A DNA stretch of 17,078 nt. Source: Cytophagales bacterium. GTDB taxonomy: Bacteria; Bacteroidota; Bacteroidia; Cytophagales; Cyclobacteriaceae. Under the pieces are notes generated by a model. It was not told the origin of the DNA, did no database searches, and saw only the letters and a list, made by a program, of their open reading frames with translations. Positions 15,257 to 17,078 of this stretch are shown here, in pieces; the first letter of the stretch is position 1, and every line of letters begins with the position of its first letter. The position numbers were made by a program, and so were the translations under genes. The stretch lies in the NCBI GenBank assembly GCA_003454975.1, contig DMST01000187.1, positions 1 to 17,078 on the forward strand. The letters are read 5' to 3'.

Positions 15257-16008
15257 TGGATGCGATCATCATAGAAGACGAAGCACAAGTACTGGTGGAT
15301 TTGCAACGGGTACTGACCCAGTTTATCCCAGAAATACGAGTGATAGGCACGGCGCAGAGTGTAGAGGAGGGGGTACGGGTCTTGCGCCAGAGCCCATGCG
15401 ACGTTGTATTTATGGACGTGGAGCTCGGAGACCGATTGAGTTTTGAGATTTTCAAGCATTTGCCTAAAGACCACGGCCTGAATATCATCTTCACTACCGG
15501 ACATGACAAATATGCCTTGAATGCCATCAAGGCTAGCGCCATTGACTATTTGCTCAAGCCCGTGGATCCGGAAGAACTTATGGAAGCGGTGCAACGGGTA
15601 AAGGACCGGCACCAGCAGGAAAACCAACAGGCCCTTTTTGATACCTTACTGGAAAATACGAAGGATGCGCGCTCGCCCCGCAAGTTGGCTTTGCGTACGC
15701 AAGAGACTTTGTACGTAGTAGAGATAAGCGACATCATCCGGTGCGAGGCCGAGAGCAACTACACTACCTTTTATCTGAGTGGGGGGCGCAAAATTTTGGT
15801 TTCTAAAACCATGCGGGAGTTTGAGGAGCCGCTGCTGGCTCAGGGCTTCTACCGGCCGCATCGTTCTCACCTCGTCAACCTGAGTCATCTGGAAGCATTC
15901 GATAAAAAAGAGGGTGGGCGAATTCTTCTCAAGGAGAATCAGGAAGCCCCTGTCTCCACACGCAAGAAGGAGGAATTTCTGCGCCTGCTGGATCAACTTT
16001 TGGGTTGA
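15253..16008 (+). CDS. Response regulator, receiver plus LytTR DNA-binding domain (canonical)
   Basis: The protein has 251 residues starting MMDAIIIEDEAQ. The receiver domain has Glu8/Asp9, phosphoacceptor Asp55 in VVFMDVELGD, Thr81/Thr82 in IIFTTGHDKYA and Lys102 in YLLKPVDPEEL. After a linker, the LytTR domain (about 145-251) contains ISDIIRCEAESNYTTFYLSGG, the standard loop GFYRPHRSHLVNLSHLEAF and the ending PVSTRKKEEFLRLL. The start ATG lies within the last codons of the kinase gene (ATGA overlap), so the pair is translationally coupled. Receiver and early LytTR segments resemble the first regulator in this window (IRVIGTAQSVEEGV against IQVLGTAQNIADGI), pointing to a shared ancestor for the two systems. 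Confidence 0.96.
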   Translation: MMDAIIIEDEAQVLVDLQRVLTQFIPEIRVIGTAQSVEEGVRVLRQSPCDVVFMDVELGDRLSFEIFKHLPKDHGLNIIFTTGHDKYALNAIKASAIDYLLKPVDPEELMEAVQRVKDRHQQENQQALFDTLLENTKDARSPRKLALRTQETLYVVEISDIIRCEAESNYTTFYLSGGRKILVSKTMREFEEPLLAQGFYRPHRSHLVNLSHLEAFDKKEGGRILLKENQEAPVSTRKKEEFLRLLDQLLG

Positions 16009-16022
16009 TTTTATCTCCCAAT

Positions 16023-16043
16023 GACCAGTCGAACGCTCTGGTC
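16023..16043 (+). terminator. Hairpin after the second two-component operon, possible terminator
   Basis: GACCAG (16023-16028) and CTGGTC (16038-16043) form a perfect 6-bp stem with a 9-base loop, 14 bases after the regulator's stop. No strong T-tract follows (CCATCTTTATC), so termination would be weak at best. Confidence 0.35.
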
Positions 16044-16279
16044 CCATCTTTATCAGCGAACTAGCAAGTAGTAAGGCGGCTTCAAGTCGCTAGGCTATCC
16101 CCCTTGGGTAGTCTCAGGCCATTTATCAGCTTCCTGAACAATTCACTCACTAGGGTTCTACTTTCGTTTACTCGACCAACTTCCACGCTCACGCAAGTAG
16201 CCATTTTCTCAATCTGCAAGCCCCCAAATTCGAGCATAAATAAAAGGGAAGAGGTAGAGGCCGATTCCCCATAACCCAT

Positions 16280-17078
16280 ATGCTCAATTCTATTTTTATG
16301 CAAACACGTGTACCCCTTCGGCTCCTGTATTTGGTTGCCTTGTTTTTGCTTTTTGGTGGGCGCTTGAGTGCTCAGACGTTTGAGGAGGCAGTAAATCGGC
16401 AAAACTTTTTTGACTATTCCGTCTCTACCCTGGTTCAATTACCCCTCACGGCTCAGAGTGGTAATTATTTCAGGTCATCCTTGGGAATGTACTCCCATGG
16501 CGGAGGCAATTTTTTGAGTACCGATGTTAGTAATGGCAGGATCGATTACTGGACCGTCCTTCGTGGCGATTCCGGAGATTTTGGCCCGAATGGGCGGTAC
16601 ATTACCCACAATACGCGAGACTATTTTGTGCTTTCGGCGGAACTGGATAGCATTTCTTACTTTCAGGTAGATGGGGGTATTGAAGATGATGCTGCAAGAA
16701 CCGTAGATACTACCGAAGTAGTAGTAACGGCCAAAAATGGAAGGCAATACAAGGCTTTCTTCAAAATGGTAACCGGTGGCCCCAGCAACTATGTGGGTAT
16801 TCATCAGGTGATGGTGGTGGAGTTGAATGGTAGCAACGCCAACGTACAACAAGAGTATAGCACCGAGCCCACCAACGCTTTTCATAAGCTGGTGAACCTG
16901 GAAACCACCGAACGATTGTATTATCTGATGTTCACCACCATCCAGGCGCTGCCAATACCTAGCAATGAGCTAGAGCCACTGGTACAAACCTTTGTAGACA
17001 ATCTGGATGTGGCACCCAAGATACCCGGTAGCTCTTGGTATTCTCCGGTACCCCAATCCACGGGCGCGGCGCTGGATG
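16280..17078 (+). CDS. Secreted protein of unknown function, N-terminal part only
   Basis: The frame is open from ATG 16280 to the right edge (266 codons plus one base). ATG 16298, in frame, is an equally good start and gives a tighter signal peptide: MQTRVPLRLLYLV, a hydrophobic core (ALFLLFGGRL) and a likely cleavage site at LSA|QTF. The visible mature part (about 230 residues) begins TFEEAVNRQNFFDYSVSTLVQL and has segments such as YFRSSLGMYSHGGGNFLSTD, YFVLSAELDSISYFQVDGG and VVVTAKNGRQYKAFFKMVTGG, suggesting beta-rich structure and an extracytoplasmic location. No catalytic motif is recognised. The gene lies 271 bases after the second LytTR regulator on the same strand, so that regulator is a candidate controller, by inference from position only. 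Confidence 0.75.
   Translation, partial: MLNSIFMQTRVPLRLLYLVALFLLFGGRLSAQTFEEAVNRQNFFDYSVSTLVQLPLTAQSGNYFRSSLGMYSHGGGNFLSTDVSNGRIDYWTVLRGDSGDFGPNGRYITHNTRDYFVLSAELDSISYFQVDGGIEDDAARTVDTTEVVVTAKNGRQYKAFFKMVTGGPSNYVGIHQVMVVELNGSNANVQQEYSTEPTNAFHKLVNLETTERLYYLMFTTIQALPIPSNELEPLVQTFVDNLDVAPKIPGSSWYSPVPQSTGAALD

Noticed and set aside
16082..16438. 118-codon minus-strand frame near the start of the last gene
   Set aside because: It overlaps the signal-peptide region of the plus-strand secreted protein and has no recognisable features.

Overview
The window looks like a chromosomal segment from a member of the Bacteroidota, probably Cytophagia or Saprospiria. The signs are kinases of the His_kinase/LytTR type, a Reg_prop/Y_Y_Y periplasmic sensor, large outer-membrane and secreted proteins with Sec signal peptides, weak or absent Shine-Dalgarno sequences, and AT-rich intergenic DNA around moderately GC-rich genes. 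I cannot name a genus from sequence alone. No rRNA, tRNA, CRISPR array, transposase or phage gene is visible.

Layout. (1) 1-1453, minus: the 2Fe-2S subunit and the start of the molybdenum-binding subunit of a xanthine dehydrogenase/CO dehydrogenase-family hydroxylase. The large subunit runs off the left edge. (2) 1695-3096, plus: a type II L-2-haloacid dehalogenase-like HAD enzyme and methionine sulfoxide reductase A, the latter followed by a clear terminator. (3) 3172-4391: an AT-rich island, minus strand, with a small Cys-motif lipoprotein and a decayed paralogue that has a frameshift and no start codon. (4) 4392-8077, minus: a two-component operon, a 985-residue Reg_prop/Y_Y_Y histidine kinase overlapping its LytTR response regulator by 4 bp. 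(5) 8630-8986, plus: a small secreted protein with its own terminator. (6) 9113-10655, plus: two tandem paralogous regulators with a PAS-like N-terminus and a LuxR-type HTH, neither with a receiver domain. (7) 10854-12748, plus: a 599-residue outer-membrane barrel-like protein and an overlapping 31-codon single-TM ORF. (8) 12941-16008, plus: a second two-component operon, a TPR histidine kinase overlapping a canonical LytTR regulator by 4 bp. (9) 16280 to the right edge: the N-terminus of a secreted protein.

How it fits together. From about 4.4 to 16.0 kb most genes are signalling or cell-envelope genes. Two kinase/LytTR pairs flank a small secreted protein, a LuxR pair and an envelope module. 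A plausible but unproven reading is that some of these regulators control the neighbouring envelope genes. The most unusual items are the tandem PAS-like/LuxR regulators, the atypical DNA-contact loop in the first LytTR protein, the lipoprotein/pseudogene pair in an AT-rich island, the 31-codon overlapping ORF, and three strong inverted repeats in intergenic DNA (1491-1513, 8361-8389, 12823-12844). I found no single system that I can confidently call new.
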